NCBI RefSeq assembly: GCF_016862315.1
Contig: NZ_BOMS01000166.1
Span: forward strand, 1-52,292
Origin: Actinoplanes palleronii
GTDB lineage: Bacteria > Actinomycetota > Actinomycetes > Mycobacteriales > Micromonosporaceae
Reading direction: 5' to 3'
DNA length: 52,292 nt
A program made the position numbers and the translations under genes. Below, one piece after another: positions 38,901 to 46,725 of the stretch (its first letter is position 1; every line of letters starts with the position of its first letter). The notes under the pieces were generated by a model. It had not been told where the DNA came from, searched no databases, and saw only the letters and a list, made by a program, of their open reading frames with translations.

Positions 38901-41399
38901 CAGCGAGGTCTCGATGCCCTTGCGGCCGACCGCGCTGCGCCCGGAGGCGACCGTGGCGTCCTTGACCGCGGAGTCGTACGCGGCGAGCGGGTCGGGGAGC
39001 TTGACCCCGTTCAGGTACGCCTCGGCGAACGCGACGTTCGCGCTGGTGCCGGTCATCAGGTCGGCGTATCCCGGTGACGACCAGCGGGCGACCCAGCCGC
39101 CGTCGCGGTACTGCTGGACGAAGCCGTCAGCGATCTTCGCGGCCACGTCCGGGTAGAGCAGCGAGTAGGCCGGCCACACCGTGCGGTAGGTGTCCCAGAA
39201 GCCGTTGTTCACGTAGATCTGACCGTCGACGATCTTCGCGCCGGTGGTGGTCGCGGTCGAGGTGCCGGTCGGTGCGGACACCGGGCTCGCGTACTGCCAG
39301 TGCGGCTTCGCGGCGGTGCCGGTGTTCTCCGACTGGGAGTTCGGGTAGAGGTTCAGCCGGTACAGGTTCGAGTAGAGCGTGACCTGCTGGGTCTCGGTCG
39401 CACCGCGCACCTCGACCCGGGCCAGCCGGTCCTTCCAGGCCGCGGTCGCGGCGGCGTGGATCTGGTCCAGGCTGCGACCGGTGACCTCCAGGTCCAGGTT
39501 CTTGCGAGCCTGGTCCACCGAGAGGAACGACGTGGCGAACCGCAGGGTGACCTGCGGGCTCGACGTGAGGTCGAAGGTGGCCGAGGCGGCCGCCGTCACG
39601 GTCGGCGCGCGGTCGAACGTGCCGGCCACGAACATCCGGCTCCGGCCGGCGGACAGCCCGCTGCCGTTGTCGACCCAGCCGGTCACGGTGCCGTCCGTAC
39701 CGCTGGTGCCTGTGCCGAATACAAACGTGCCGTTCTGCAGGACCAGGCTGCCGGTCGTGCCGCCGGCCGGGAAGCCGAACTGCATGATCGCGCCGTGGTC
39801 GGTCGGCGCCATCTGCGCGACCAGGCCGTTCTGCAGGCCGACCCGGTAGTAGTCGGGCCGGGCGATCTCGTCGTCGTGGCTGAACGCCAGGGCCCGGGTG
39901 CCCGGCGCCCCGGTGAGGTTGCCCCCGGCCGGGACCGGCATGACCGACATCTGGTTGCGGTCGCCCATCCACGGGCTGGGCTCGTGCGACACCGCGAGAC
40001 CCTGCAACAGCGGCAGGTTGGCCGCGTTGTTGTCGCGCTGGTAGACGTACTCCCACGAGTTCGAGGTCGCGTTGGTGACCGGGGTGAGGAAGTTGAAGCC
40101 GTTCGGCAGCGCCGCGATCGGCAGGTTGTTGCCGCGCGAGAACCCGCCGGAGGCGTTGGTGCCGCGGCGCGTGTCGACGAAGTTGGTCAGGCTCGAGCCG
40201 TCGATCGGCGCGGGCGTGCCGGTGACCGTCACGTCGTCGAGCCAGCCCTGGAAGCGGGTGGTCGCGGTGGCGGCCGGGTTGTCGTACGCCAGCAGGATCC
40301 GGTCGATCGTCTTACCGTTCGCGACCGCGCCGAGGTCCGACTGCACCGCGTTCCACTCGTCGGCGAAGAGCACCTTCGACGTGCCCTGACCGGACCCGGT
40401 GAGCGCGTTACCGTGCTGGTCGACAGGTGACCGCTTGCTGAGGTAGCTGCCGTCGGTGAAGTGCAGGTCGACCGCCGCGTACGTGGACGGGTACTGCAGG
40501 TTCTCCCCGGTCAGCTCCGGGAAGATCCGGTAGCTCAGCCGGGACTTCGGCCCGACCGGGATGTTCACGTCGAAGAGCCGGTTCGTCGCGTACGAGCGCC
40601 CGGCGGTGTCGGCGCCACCGGCGTACCGCAGTGACGCGACGCCGCTGAACCCGGCGCTCGGCAGCATGTTGGAGCCCCGCACCGGTCCGGCGCCGACCGT
40701 GCTGACCATCGGGGTGGCCGGCGGGCGGACGTCCGTACCGTCGCTGATGTCCCAATCGGCGAGCTGGATCAGCGAGTCACCGGAGTTCGCGGTGATGTTC
40801 AGCCGGTAGTACGCGTACGCCGTGGTGTTGGTGAACGTGTAGGTGTTCGTCGCGAACCGGCCGCTGAAGCTCTCGCCGGTGCGCTTGTCCAGGTCGGTCC
40901 AGTCCGCGCCGTTCGCCGAGCCCTGCAGCGCGAAGTCCTTGGGGTCGCGGCTGGCGGCGTCGTTCGCCGAGGTCAGCGAGTACTTCACCACGGTGGTCGG
41001 CGCGGCCAGCTGGTAGGCGGCCCAGCCGGTCCGGCTGAACACCAGCCACTTGGTCGAGCTGTCACCGTCCTTGAGCTTGACCGCGGTCTCGTTCGGCGCG
41101 TTCTCGGCGCTCGCGGTCACCGCGGTGACCTTGTCGAGCACGCTGCCGGGCAGCCCGGTGCGGATCGAGCCGGTCAGGTTGCCCTGCAGCGGCGCGCCCT
41201 TCGCGTCGAGCTCGGCGGTGCTGGCCGCGGGTTGCGGGTCGGTGGACTCGAACGAGGAGCGGAAGTCGCCGGGCCGGGGCGCCGCGGTGGCCGCCGAGGG
41301 GACGGCGAGCAGTCCGAGCGGCAGCAGCAGCGCACCGGCGACGGAGATCCATCGTCGAGGCGGGTGGGAGGCAGCGAGGGGGCCGCCGATCAACGTCAT
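35997..41399 (-). CDS. Secreted multidomain GH92 mannosidase
   Basis: 1800 residues from ATG 41399. A signal peptide (WISVAGALLLPLGLLAVPSAATAA) precedes an F5/8-type C-like module (about 70-210), then the GH92 core from FVDTRRGTNASGGFSRGNNLPIAALPNGFNF to EDNGEMSAWYVLSSLG and VYVQSVEVNG. A second F5/8-like module, a PKD domain (YQATVDWGDG), a beta-sandwich, a second PKD domain (HARVQWGDG) and an IPT-like end follow. GH92 enzymes are calcium-dependent exo-alpha-mannosidases. In the motif that usually reads NEPSHH, this protein has NQPSHH (Gln998), as in mannosyl-phosphate-cleaving members. A LacI-type palindrome lies upstream. Confidence 0.95.
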   Translation of the reverse strand: MTLIGGPLAASHPPRRWISVAGALLLPLGLLAVPSAATAAPRPGDFRSSFESTDPQPAASTAELDAKGAPLQGNLTGSIRTGLPGSVLDKVTAVTASAENAPNETAVKLKDGDSSTKWLVFSRTGWAAYQLAAPTTVVKYSLTSANDAASRDPKDFALQGSANGADWTDLDKRTGESFSGRFATNTYTFTNTTAYAYYRLNITANSGDSLIQLADWDISDGTDVRPPATPMVSTVGAGPVRGSNMLPSAGFSGVASLRYAGGADTAGRSYATNRLFDVNIPVGPKSRLSYRIFPELTGENLQYPSTYAAVDLHFTDGSYLSKRSPVDQHGNALTGSGQGTSKVLFADEWNAVQSDLGAVANGKTIDRILLAYDNPAATATTRFQGWLDDVTVTGTPAPIDGSSLTNFVDTRRGTNASGGFSRGNNLPIAALPNGFNFLTPVTNATSNSWEYVYQRDNNAANLPLLQGLAVSHEPSPWMGDRNQMSVMPVPAGGNLTGAPGTRALAFSHDDEIARPDYYRVGLQNGLVAQMAPTDHGAIMQFGFPAGGTTGSLVLQNGTFVFGTGTSGTDGTVTGWVDNGSGLSAGRSRMFVAGTFDRAPTVTAAASATFDLTSSPQVTLRFATSFLSVDQARKNLDLEVTGRSLDQIHAAATAAWKDRLARVEVRGATETQQVTLYSNLYRLNLYPNSQSENTGTAAKPHWQYASPVSAPTGTSTATTTGAKIVDGQIYVNNGFWDTYRTVWPAYSLLYPDVAAKIADGFVQQYRDGGWVARWSSPGYADLMTGTSANVAFAEAYLNGVKLPDPLAAYDSAVKDATVASGRSAVGRKGIETSLFLGYTPTSTGESVSWALEGFINDYGIGNMGAALAEDPATPKARRAQLKEESKYFLQRARNYVNLFDPKSKFFQGRDAAGTFLNGDPLDWGGVYTETDGWNYAFTAQQDGQGLANLYGGRKALQDKLDEFFATPEKADRPGGYGGTIHEMLEARAVRLGQLGMSNQPSHHIPYMYDYAGAPAKTQAIVREIMQRLYVGGEIGQGYLGDEDNGEMSAWYVLSSLGLYPLQNGSENWVIGSPQFSQMTVHRKTGDIVVKAENNSTKNVYVQSVEVNGRTQRGVSIDSSVFTRGGTVEFRMGPKPSSWGTGRNDVPESLTKGTEAPQPLQDTTGPGLGTATATGGQDAAKLFDDSSSTQLTFADATPKVTWAYRGGKQAPTYYTVTSGAKAGDPADWKLQGSRDGITWTTVDSRKGEVFTWRNQTRPFKIDRPGRFKQFRLAVSRTTGAEQANLAEIELLAGGDVQIGGGSVTVDGVATVPARSGTAVSVPLATVTGGTAEEYQATVDWGDGTPATTGTTVLSSRAVYRVSGTHTYAKPGWYQASVTVADGTSQDSATVGVDVAYTPESGLTAAFDTVCIGDDGVLGVNCDAKTWAYSRAALAAAGVTQGKPVTVPGTGLRFTLPATPAGQPDNAIGNGRTIALNLPADATSIAFIGAGTQGNQSTTGTATFSDGSTASIPIQMSDWTLGGNPNGTPSYGNVVVAKSEYRLHGSDRDSAQPFLFATAPYVVPAGKTLVSVTLPTQSGDPGSAGRIHVFAVADDGTPRTPLVVSAAKDQTATAGQPLTATLGTVTGGVAGTTGYHARVQWGDGTVPEDATVDAAGAISGTHTYAQPGTYPVHVTAWDTLTGSTVTSTVTVGKATTASARAATVDLTGESAPPVYAPQVTLSVTEGPRGTAITVDGSGFAPNEPVTGSFGAGLTVTTLRANGDGVVSGATVSVPGAATPGATGVTLAGTDSATTVEVPFTVTD

Positions 41400-41464
41400 G
41401 CGTACTCCAAAGGAGGCAGGCACAGTGGACACCTGGATCAGAGATCGTCAGCCTCACCCCGCTA

Positions 41465-41478
41465 TGACAACGTTGTCA
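41465..41478. promoter_or_regulatory. LacI-family-type operator before GH92
   Basis: TGACAACGTTGTCA is a perfect 14-bp palindrome with the central CG typical of LacI-family sites, 66 bases upstream of the GH92 start and 125 bases before the divergent histidine kinase gene. Confidence 0.7.
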
Positions 41479-41602
41479 AGGACCGAATCGAAATCAACTG
41501 GAAACAAAGGTTTGGGTGCCGAATCGCGGATTTCGGCGGACATTAGGCTGGCTGCGCCGCTCGGGGCACGGTCCGGGCGAGGGTACGGCGACGAGGGGGA
41601 CA

Positions 41603-42910
41603 GTGGACCAGCGCACGTTCCTCGCGGCCCGCGCCGACCGGTGGTTCCGAGCCCGCCCGGTACGCCTCGACCTGCTGCTCACCGCCCTGACCTGGCTGGT
41701 CCTGGGCCTGCCCGGTGCCGCCCTGGCCGGTGTCACCGGGCTGCTCGTCGCCACGGTCACGATCGCCCCGCTGGTGCTCCGGCGGCGGTTCCCGGTCGTC
41801 GTGCTGTGCTGGTCGGCGGCCGCGTTCGCCGGTCAGCTGCTGCTCGTGCCGATCCCGCTGCCGGCCAACGCGGCGCAGGCGATCGTCGTCTACACGGTGG
41901 CCGCGCACGTCGGTTCGCCGGTCGTACGCATGCTGGCTCTTGCTCTTGCCGTGACCGGCTGCCTGGCCGGCGGACTCCGCTGGAGCACCCCGCCGGACCA
42001 GACCCGCAATGCCCTGGTCATCGGCGTGACGCTCGCGGTCTGCTCGGTACTGATCGCGGTGATCGGCGAGCTGGTGCGCGGCGGCCGGGCCAACGTCCGG
42101 GAGCTGCACGAGGCCCGGCGCCAGCGGGACCGGCTGACCGAGCAGCGGCGGCGGATGCTCGCGGCCGCGGAGATCCACGACATCGTGGCGCACTCGCTCA
42201 CCGTCGTGATCGTGCAGGCCGACGCGGGCGGGTACGCCGCCGGCACCACCCCGTCGTGGCGGCCGGCCGACGCCGGGGCGGTGCTCAACACCATCGCGGG
42301 CGCCGCGCGCACCGCGCTCGCCGAGGTGCGCGGGGTGATCACGATGCTGCACGAGCCGGACGCCGCCGAGGAGCCGCCCGGTGACGCGGTGCACCGCGAC
42401 GACCTCCGGCGGCTGGTCGACGCGGTGCGCGCCGCCGGGCTGCCGGTCGTGGTGACCGGCCCGCCCGCCTGGTTCGACGAGGTGCCGGCCGCGGTCCGGC
42501 TCGCGGTCTTCCGCACGGTCCGCGAGGCACTGACGAACGTCCTCAAGCACGCCGGCCGGGACGCCACCGCCCGGCTCACGGTCGAACGCCACGGCGACGC
42601 CGTCCGGGCCACCGTCGAGGACGACGGCCGAGGACCCGACGCCACGCCACCACCCGGCCGCTCCGTGCCCGGCTCCGAGCTCACCGGCCCCGATCACGGA
42701 CCGGCAGCCCCCGGCCACGGGCTGGCCGGCCTGCGTGAGCGGCTGGGTGCGCTCGACGGCGTGCTGGAGACCGGCCCGGCGCCGGACCGCGGATTCCGGG
42801 TCTCGCTCACCCTCCCCGGCGTGTTCGGTCCGGACCCCGGCTGGTCGTCGGGGGTGCCTCGAGACCTTCGAGGCACCCCCGACAGCCAGCCGGGCGGCGG
42901 TGACCGGTGA
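41603..42910 (+). CDS. NarL-type sensor histidine kinase
   Basis: 435 residues from GTG 41603 behind CGAGGGGGA. Four or five membrane segments fill residues 20-155, with almost no extracellular domain. The HisKA_3 dimerisation box holds the phosphoacceptor His192 (AEIHDIVAHSLTVV), and the HATPase has EALTNVLKHAGRDA, EDDGRGPD and GHGLAGLRERLGALDG. The last 18 residues (GWSSGVPRDLRGTPDSQP) are encoded by an inserted palindromic repeat. The stop overlaps the start of the response regulator (GTGA). Confidence 0.93.
   Translation: MDQRTFLAARADRWFRARPVRLDLLLTALTWLVLGLPGAALAGVTGLLVATVTIAPLVLRRRFPVVVLCWSAAAFAGQLLLVPIPLPANAAQAIVVYTVAAHVGSPVVRMLALALAVTGCLAGGLRWSTPPDQTRNALVIGVTLAVCSVLIAVIGELVRGGRANVRELHEARRQRDRLTEQRRRMLAAAEIHDIVAHSLTVVIVQADAGGYAAGTTPSWRPADAGAVLNTIAGAARTALAEVRGVITMLHEPDAAEEPPGDAVHRDDLRRLVDAVRAAGLPVVVTGPPAWFDEVPAAVRLAVFRTVREALTNVLKHAGRDATARLTVERHGDAVRATVEDDGRGPDATPPPGRSVPGSELTGPDHGPAAPGHGLAGLRERLGALDGVLETGPAPDRGFRVSLTLPGVFGPDPGWSSGVPRDLRGTPDSQPGGGDR
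42839..42891. repeat. Single 53-bp palindromic unit inside the kinase gene
   Basis: Same plan as the arrays at 19.3 and 44.9 kb: GGCTGG ends, inner arms GGGGTGCCTC and GAGGCACCCC, 9-base centre and CCAGCC. A core of 16 bp pairs perfectly (42847-42862 with 42868-42883). Confidence 0.88.
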
Positions 42911-43590
42911 GCGGCGGCGAGCCCGTCCGGGTGTTCCTGGTCGACGACCAGGAACTGGTCCGCGCCGGCTTCGAGATGATCCTGCGGGCCACCCCCGGCC
43001 TGCTCGTCACCGGCTCGGCCGGGGACGCGCACACCGCGATCACCCGCCTGCGCGAACCCGGCACCCGGGCCGACGTCGTCCTGATGGACATCCGGATGCC
43101 GGGCCTGGACGGGGTGGCGGCCACCCGGCAGGTGCTCGCCCTGCCGGACCCGCCGCGGGTGGTCATGCTGACCACGTTCGACGCGGACCACCTGCTGGTC
43201 GCCGCGCTGCGCGCCGGTGCGGCCGGCTATCTGCTCAAGGACGCCGGGCCGGCCGAGCTGGTGGCCGCGATCCGGGCCGCCGCGGCCGGTGACGCGCCGG
43301 TCTCACCCCGGCTGGTGCGCCGGCTGATCGACTCGTTCCTGGCCGCGCCGCCGCCGGAGCCGGTCCCCCGCCCGGCGCTCCCGGCCGGTCTGGACCGGCT
43401 CACCGCCCGGGAACGGGAGATCCTGGCCGCGGTCGGGCTGGGCCTGACCAACACCGAGATCGCGGCCCGGCTGGGCGTCGCCGAGTCGACCGTCAAGACC
43501 CATCTGGGATCGGTGCTGCGCAAACTCGCGCTGCGTGACCGGGTGCAGGCGGTCATCGTGGCGCAGACGATGCACCGGCCCGCGCCCTGA
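42907..43590 (+). CDS. NarL/FixJ-type response regulator
   Basis: 227 residues from GTG 42907, overlapping the kinase stop by 4 bases. Receiver domain with the acidic pocket VDDQELV, the phosphoacceptor Asp61 (VVLMDIRMPG) and Lys in YLLKDAGP. The C-terminal LuxR-type HTH is LTAREREILAAVGLGLTNTEIAARLGVAESTVKTHLGSVLRKL. Partner of the adjacent kinase. The CPBP protease gene is convergent and overlaps it by 38 bases. Confidence 0.96.
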   Translation: MSGGEPVRVFLVDDQELVRAGFEMILRATPGLLVTGSAGDAHTAITRLREPGTRADVVLMDIRMPGLDGVAATRQVLALPDPPRVVMLTTFDADHLLVAALRAGAAGYLLKDAGPAELVAAIRAAAAGDAPVSPRLVRRLIDSFLAAPPPEPVPRPALPAGLDRLTAREREILAAVGLGLTNTEIAARLGVAESTVKTHLGSVLRKLALRDRVQAVIVAQTMHRPAP

Positions 43591-44350
43591 GCCCGATCAG
43601 CGCCGCGCACCCCGCGGTGCCGAGCAGCACCAGCAGCCCGGTGTCGCCGGCCAGGTACTCGTTGACCAGCACCGGACGGTCGGTGCTGATCGCGTACGTG
43701 CTCAGCACCGCGAACGTGACGTTGTGCGCGACGTGGGCCAGCACGGCCGGCCAGACACTGCCGGACACGGCACGGAACCGGCCGAACAGGACCGAGAAGG
43801 CCAGCACCGAGCCGGTGAACAGCGCGAACACCAGCCATCGGTTCCCGTCCGCGTCGTAGTACGGCGTGAACACGATGTACGGCACGTGCCAGGCGACCCA
43901 GACCAGGCCGACGACCAGCATCGCGGCCCGCTCGCCGAGGAAGCTCAGCCGGGGCTGCAGATAGCCGCGCCAGCCGAGTTCCTCGCCCAGGGCGAGCACC
44001 GGCCCGGTGATGCCGAGCGCGAGCAGGTCGCGCCACCAGCCGGCGCCCGGGGCGGTCCATTGGGCGTACCCCAGAAGAACGGTCGTGGCGACCGCGGCCA
44101 GCGAGACGCCCGCGGTCGTGAGCAGCACCAGCGGCCAGTGGCGCAGCCCGAGCCGAGCCAGACCGAGCCGGCGCCACCCGGCCCGGGAATACCCCTCGCG
44201 GGTCACCACCAGCATCATCAGCAGCGTGACGAGCAGCGGGGAGAACGCCAGGACCAGACCTTCGGCGATCGTCGCGGTGCCCGCGGAGACCGCGAGGACC
44301 AGCACGACGAAGGTGACCGCGGTGGCACGGCCGGAGAGATGGGGGAACAA
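43553..44350 (-). CDS. CPBP-family intramembrane metalloprotease
   Basis: 265 residues with about eight membrane segments. The CAAX-protease/bacteriocin-processing motifs are intact: Glu123-Glu124 and Arg128 in GEELGWRGYLQPRL, His155 in WVAWHVPY, and a further histidine in AHVAHNVTF. Substrates could be prenylated or signal peptides; bacterial members are mostly uncharacterised. The start is a TTG at 44350 behind GAGGAAAG. Confidence 0.88.
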   Translation of the reverse strand: MFPHLSGRATAVTFVVLVLAVSAGTATIAEGLVLAFSPLLVTLLMMLVVTREGYSRAGWRRLGLARLGLRHWPLVLLTTAGVSLAAVATTVLLGYAQWTAPGAGWWRDLLALGITGPVLALGEELGWRGYLQPRLSFLGERAAMLVVGLVWVAWHVPYIVFTPYYDADGNRWLVFALFTGSVLAFSVLFGRFRAVSGSVWPAVLAHVAHNVTFAVLSTYAISTDRPVLVNEYLAGDTGLLVLLGTAGCAALIGLRARAGASSAPR

Positions 44351-44500
44351 CGGAACCTGCTTTCCTCGTCAGCGGTCCGCTCAGTGTTCGCACGTCGCGG
44401 CGCGCCGCCTTCCCCCTGTGATCGGATCTTCCGGGCGGCTCTCCGCCCCCGGGACTAGGACCGGGGGCCGGGACCGCTTTTGCCCAGCCGGTAGTTCCCG

Positions 44501-44632
44501 ATGGGTCGGTGGAGCGACGACGAGGAGGCAGCGTTCGTGACGCAGACCCTGCTGAACCGCGCCGACCGGGACGAACCGGTCGACGTGGCGATCCTTCGTG
44601 CCGAGACGGCCACCGACGGCGGGCACGGCTGA
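44501..44632 (+). CDS. Possible 43-residue acidic small protein
   Basis: ATG 44501 opens a 43-codon frame: MGRWSDDEEAAFVTQTLLNR, then ADRDEPVDVAILRAE. The composition is natural for a small acidic soluble protein. No Shine-Dalgarno was seen, and no family is recognised. It may be a remnant of a longer gene. Confidence 0.3.
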   Translation: MGRWSDDEEAAFVTQTLLNRADRDEPVDVAILRAETATDGGHG

Positions 44633-44837
44633 CCCGGTACTGGCGGCTCTGGCGCGCCGGTCCGCTGCCTGATCGCGGCCGGTCACGGCCGCTGCGCCCG
44701 GCGCTGACCGCTTCTGGTCGCCGGCTTCCCAGAAGGCAGGCGTCCGGTCCCGGCAGGCGATCCGGCGCGAGGTCTCCTCAGACCAGAACACTTCTACGGT
44801 ACGACGGTGAGCACGAGCCGTTCCGCGTCCCGGCCTC

Positions 44838-45016
44838 GGCTGGCGCTGGCGGCTGCCTCAAGCCCGCCGAGACAACCCTGAGCACCAGCCGAGACCGCGC
44901 GGCTGGCAGTGAGGGGTGCCTCAAAGGCGTTGAGACAACCCTGAGCACCAGCCGAGACCGCGCGGCTGGCAGTGAGGGGTGCCTCGACCGCTCGGAGACA
45001 CCCCTGAGCACCAGCC
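44838..45016. repeat. Second 63-bp-period palindromic array
   Basis: Three 53-bp units at 44838-44890, 44901-44953 and 44964-45016 are separated by 10-bp linkers (GAGACCGCGC in both cases). Each has GGCTGG ends, inner arms close to GGGGTGCCTC and GAGACAACCC, a 9-base centre and CCAGCC. In the third unit the inner arms pair at 9 of 10 positions. Confidence 0.9.
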
Positions 45017-45161
45017 GGGTCGGGTGCGTGCTGTCGCTGGACCACTTGCCGGGATCGATTGTCCGCTTTGTGGGAGCCGACGATCGGAAGCCGGCGGCCG
45101 GGAGCCGGTCGCGACCGGCGTCGCGGGGAGCAACCCCACCGCACACGCCGGTCGCCGGGAC

Positions 45162-45257
45162 TCAGAACAGTTTGGCGGCGGTGATGGCGGTTTGGATGAT
45201 GCCGTAGCCGAGCAGGACGGCGATCAGGAGCCAGGAGACGGCCAGGCGGGCGTTCAT
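45162..45257 (-). CDS. MFS transporter small subunit, 31 aa
   Basis: A 31-residue peptide (MNARLAVSWLLIAVLLGYG, then IIQTAITAAKLF) that is a single membrane helix. Its ATG overlaps the stop of the OFA-family transporter by 4 bases (ATGA), so it is translated with it. This matches the small partner peptides found behind OFA-type carriers in many bacteria. It probably stabilises or modulates the carrier. It is easily missed by gene finders because of its size. Confidence 0.85.
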   Translation of the reverse strand: MNARLAVSWLLIAVLLGYGIIQTAITAAKLF

Positions 45258-46648
45258 CCGACGCTCTCCTTCTCGGACGGGGCGGTGGCCTCGTGATGGT
45301 GGACCGGGACCGGGCGGATCAGCAGGTTGGCGACGAAGCCGACGGCCAGCACGCCGACCATGGTGAGCAGCGCCGGCTGGTAGGCCGACGACGTCAGCGT
45401 TCCGGGTTTGCCCTCGTTGTCGAGGAAGCCGTTGACGATCAGCGGTCCGGCGATGCCGGCTGCCGACCAGGCGGTCAGCAGCCGGCCGTGGATCGCGCCG
45501 ACCTGGTACGTGCCGAACAGGTCCCGCAGGTATGCCGGCACGGTCGCGAACCCGCCGCCGTAGAACGACAGGATCACCCCGGCCAGCAGCACGAACAGCG
45601 GGATCGCGGAGTCACCGACGGTGGCCAGCAGCAGGTACGTGACCATGCCGACGCCCAGGTAGAGCAGGTAGATGGGCTTGCGCCCGATCAGGTCGGACGT
45701 CGACGACCAGGCGAACCGGCCGGCCATGTTGAACAGCGACAGCACCCCGACGAAACCGCCGGCCGCGACCACGGTGACCGCGGAGCCCGACGACGTCCGG
45801 AAGAAGTCCTGGATCATCGGGCTGGCCTGCTCGAGGATGCCGATCCCGGCGGTCACGTTGCAGAACAGCACCACCCAGAGCAGCCAGAACGAGCGCGTCT
45901 TGATCGCGTTGGCGGCGGACACCTGCGCGGTGGTGACCAGTGGCTTGGCCGCGACGGTGGCCGGGTCCCAGCCCTCGGGCCGCCAGCCGGGGGCGGGCAC
46001 CCGGATGTTGGCGACGCCGAACATCATGATCAGGAAGTAACCGGCGCCCAGCGTGAGGAAGAGCAGGACCAGGGCGTGGCCGTCGGCGACCGAGGTGGAG
46101 ACGCTCGGGTCGTAATCCGCGTCGTAGAACGACAGCAGCTGCCGGGAGGCCGGGCTGGCGATCAGCGCGCCGCCGCCGAACCCCATGATCGCCAGGCCGG
46201 TGGCCAGGCCTGGCCGATCCGGGAACCATTTGATCAGCGTGGAGACCGGCGAGATGTAGCCGATGCCCAGGCCGATCCCGCCGAGCACGCCGTACCCGAG
46301 GTAGACCAGCCAGAGCTGGCCGGTGCCGATGCCGAGCGCGCCGACCAGGAAGCCGGTGGTCCAGAAGCTCGCGGAGACGAACATGGCCTTGCGCGGCCCG
46401 TTCTTCTCCACCCAGGTGCCACCGAACGCGGCGGACAGCCCCAGCATCACGATCGCGATGCTGAAGATGATCCCGATCGCGGTCTGGCTGACGCCGAAGT
46501 GCGCGATGAACGAGTTCTTGTAGACGCTGGTGGCGTAGACCTGGCCGATGCACAGGTGCACGGCGAGCGCCGCGGGCGGGATCAGCCAGCGGTTGAACCC
46601 CGGTGGGGCCACGGTGTGCTCGCGGTCGAGCGCGGTCATAAGCGACAT
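45254..46648 (-). CDS. OFA-family MFS transporter (oxalate/formate antiporter-like)
   Basis: 464 residues with 12 membrane segments. OFA features: NRWLIPPAALAVHLCIGQVYATSVY, GLGIGYISPVSTLIKWFPDRPGLATGLAIMGFGGGALI, RSFWLLWVVLFCNVTAGIGILEQASPMI and the C-terminal YLRDLFGTYQVGAIHGRLLTAWSAAGIAGPLI. Relatives exchange small carboxylates such as oxalate and formate, or transport other monocarboxylates. GAGGGGAGG precedes the ATG. The neighbouring IclR regulator may control it. Confidence 0.93.
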   Translation of the reverse strand: MSLMTALDREHTVAPPGFNRWLIPPAALAVHLCIGQVYATSVYKNSFIAHFGVSQTAIGIIFSIAIVMLGLSAAFGGTWVEKNGPRKAMFVSASFWTTGFLVGALGIGTGQLWLVYLGYGVLGGIGLGIGYISPVSTLIKWFPDRPGLATGLAIMGFGGGALIASPASRQLLSFYDADYDPSVSTSVADGHALVLLFLTLGAGYFLIMMFGVANIRVPAPGWRPEGWDPATVAAKPLVTTAQVSAANAIKTRSFWLLWVVLFCNVTAGIGILEQASPMIQDFFRTSSGSAVTVVAAGGFVGVLSLFNMAGRFAWSSTSDLIGRKPIYLLYLGVGMVTYLLLATVGDSAIPLFVLLAGVILSFYGGGFATVPAYLRDLFGTYQVGAIHGRLLTAWSAAGIAGPLIVNGFLDNEGKPGTLTSSAYQPALLTMVGVLAVGFVANLLIRPVPVHHHEATAPSEKESVG

Positions 46649-46705
46649 GATGGACGCCTCCCCTCAGGCGCCCATCATCGAACAGATTCGATCTACAAAG
46701 CAACT

Positions 46706-46725
46706 ATTGACAACGCAACGTCAAT
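46706..46725. promoter_or_regulatory. Inverted repeat before the OFA transporter
   Basis: ATTGAC-N8-GTCAAT lies about 60 bases upstream of the OFA start and overlaps the stop codon of the next upstream gene. ATTGACGT from its reverse strand recurs at about 48752 in the IclR/ABC gap. Confidence 0.4.

Larger units (their letters stand above)
44351..45161. other. Intergenic region with palindromic repeat array
   Basis: Between the CPBP gene start and the end of the OFA transporter genes. It holds a GCCCCCGG/CCGGGGGC hairpin (44445-44468), one possible small ORF (44501-44632) and the 63-bp-period array at 44838-45016. Other open frames across it are shadows of the repeats. Confidence 0.7.

Noticed and set aside
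36390..39077. 895-residue frame antisense to the GH92 gene
   Set aside because: Shadow of a well-supported GH92 coding sequence.
44445..44468. GCCCCCGG/CCGGGGGC hairpin as a terminator
   Set aside because: It lies upstream of the CPBP start and no gene ends close to it, so no role can be assigned.
44509..45207. 232-residue plus-strand frame over the second palindromic array
   Set aside because: Open only because of the 63-bp period; the product is repetitive and matches no family.
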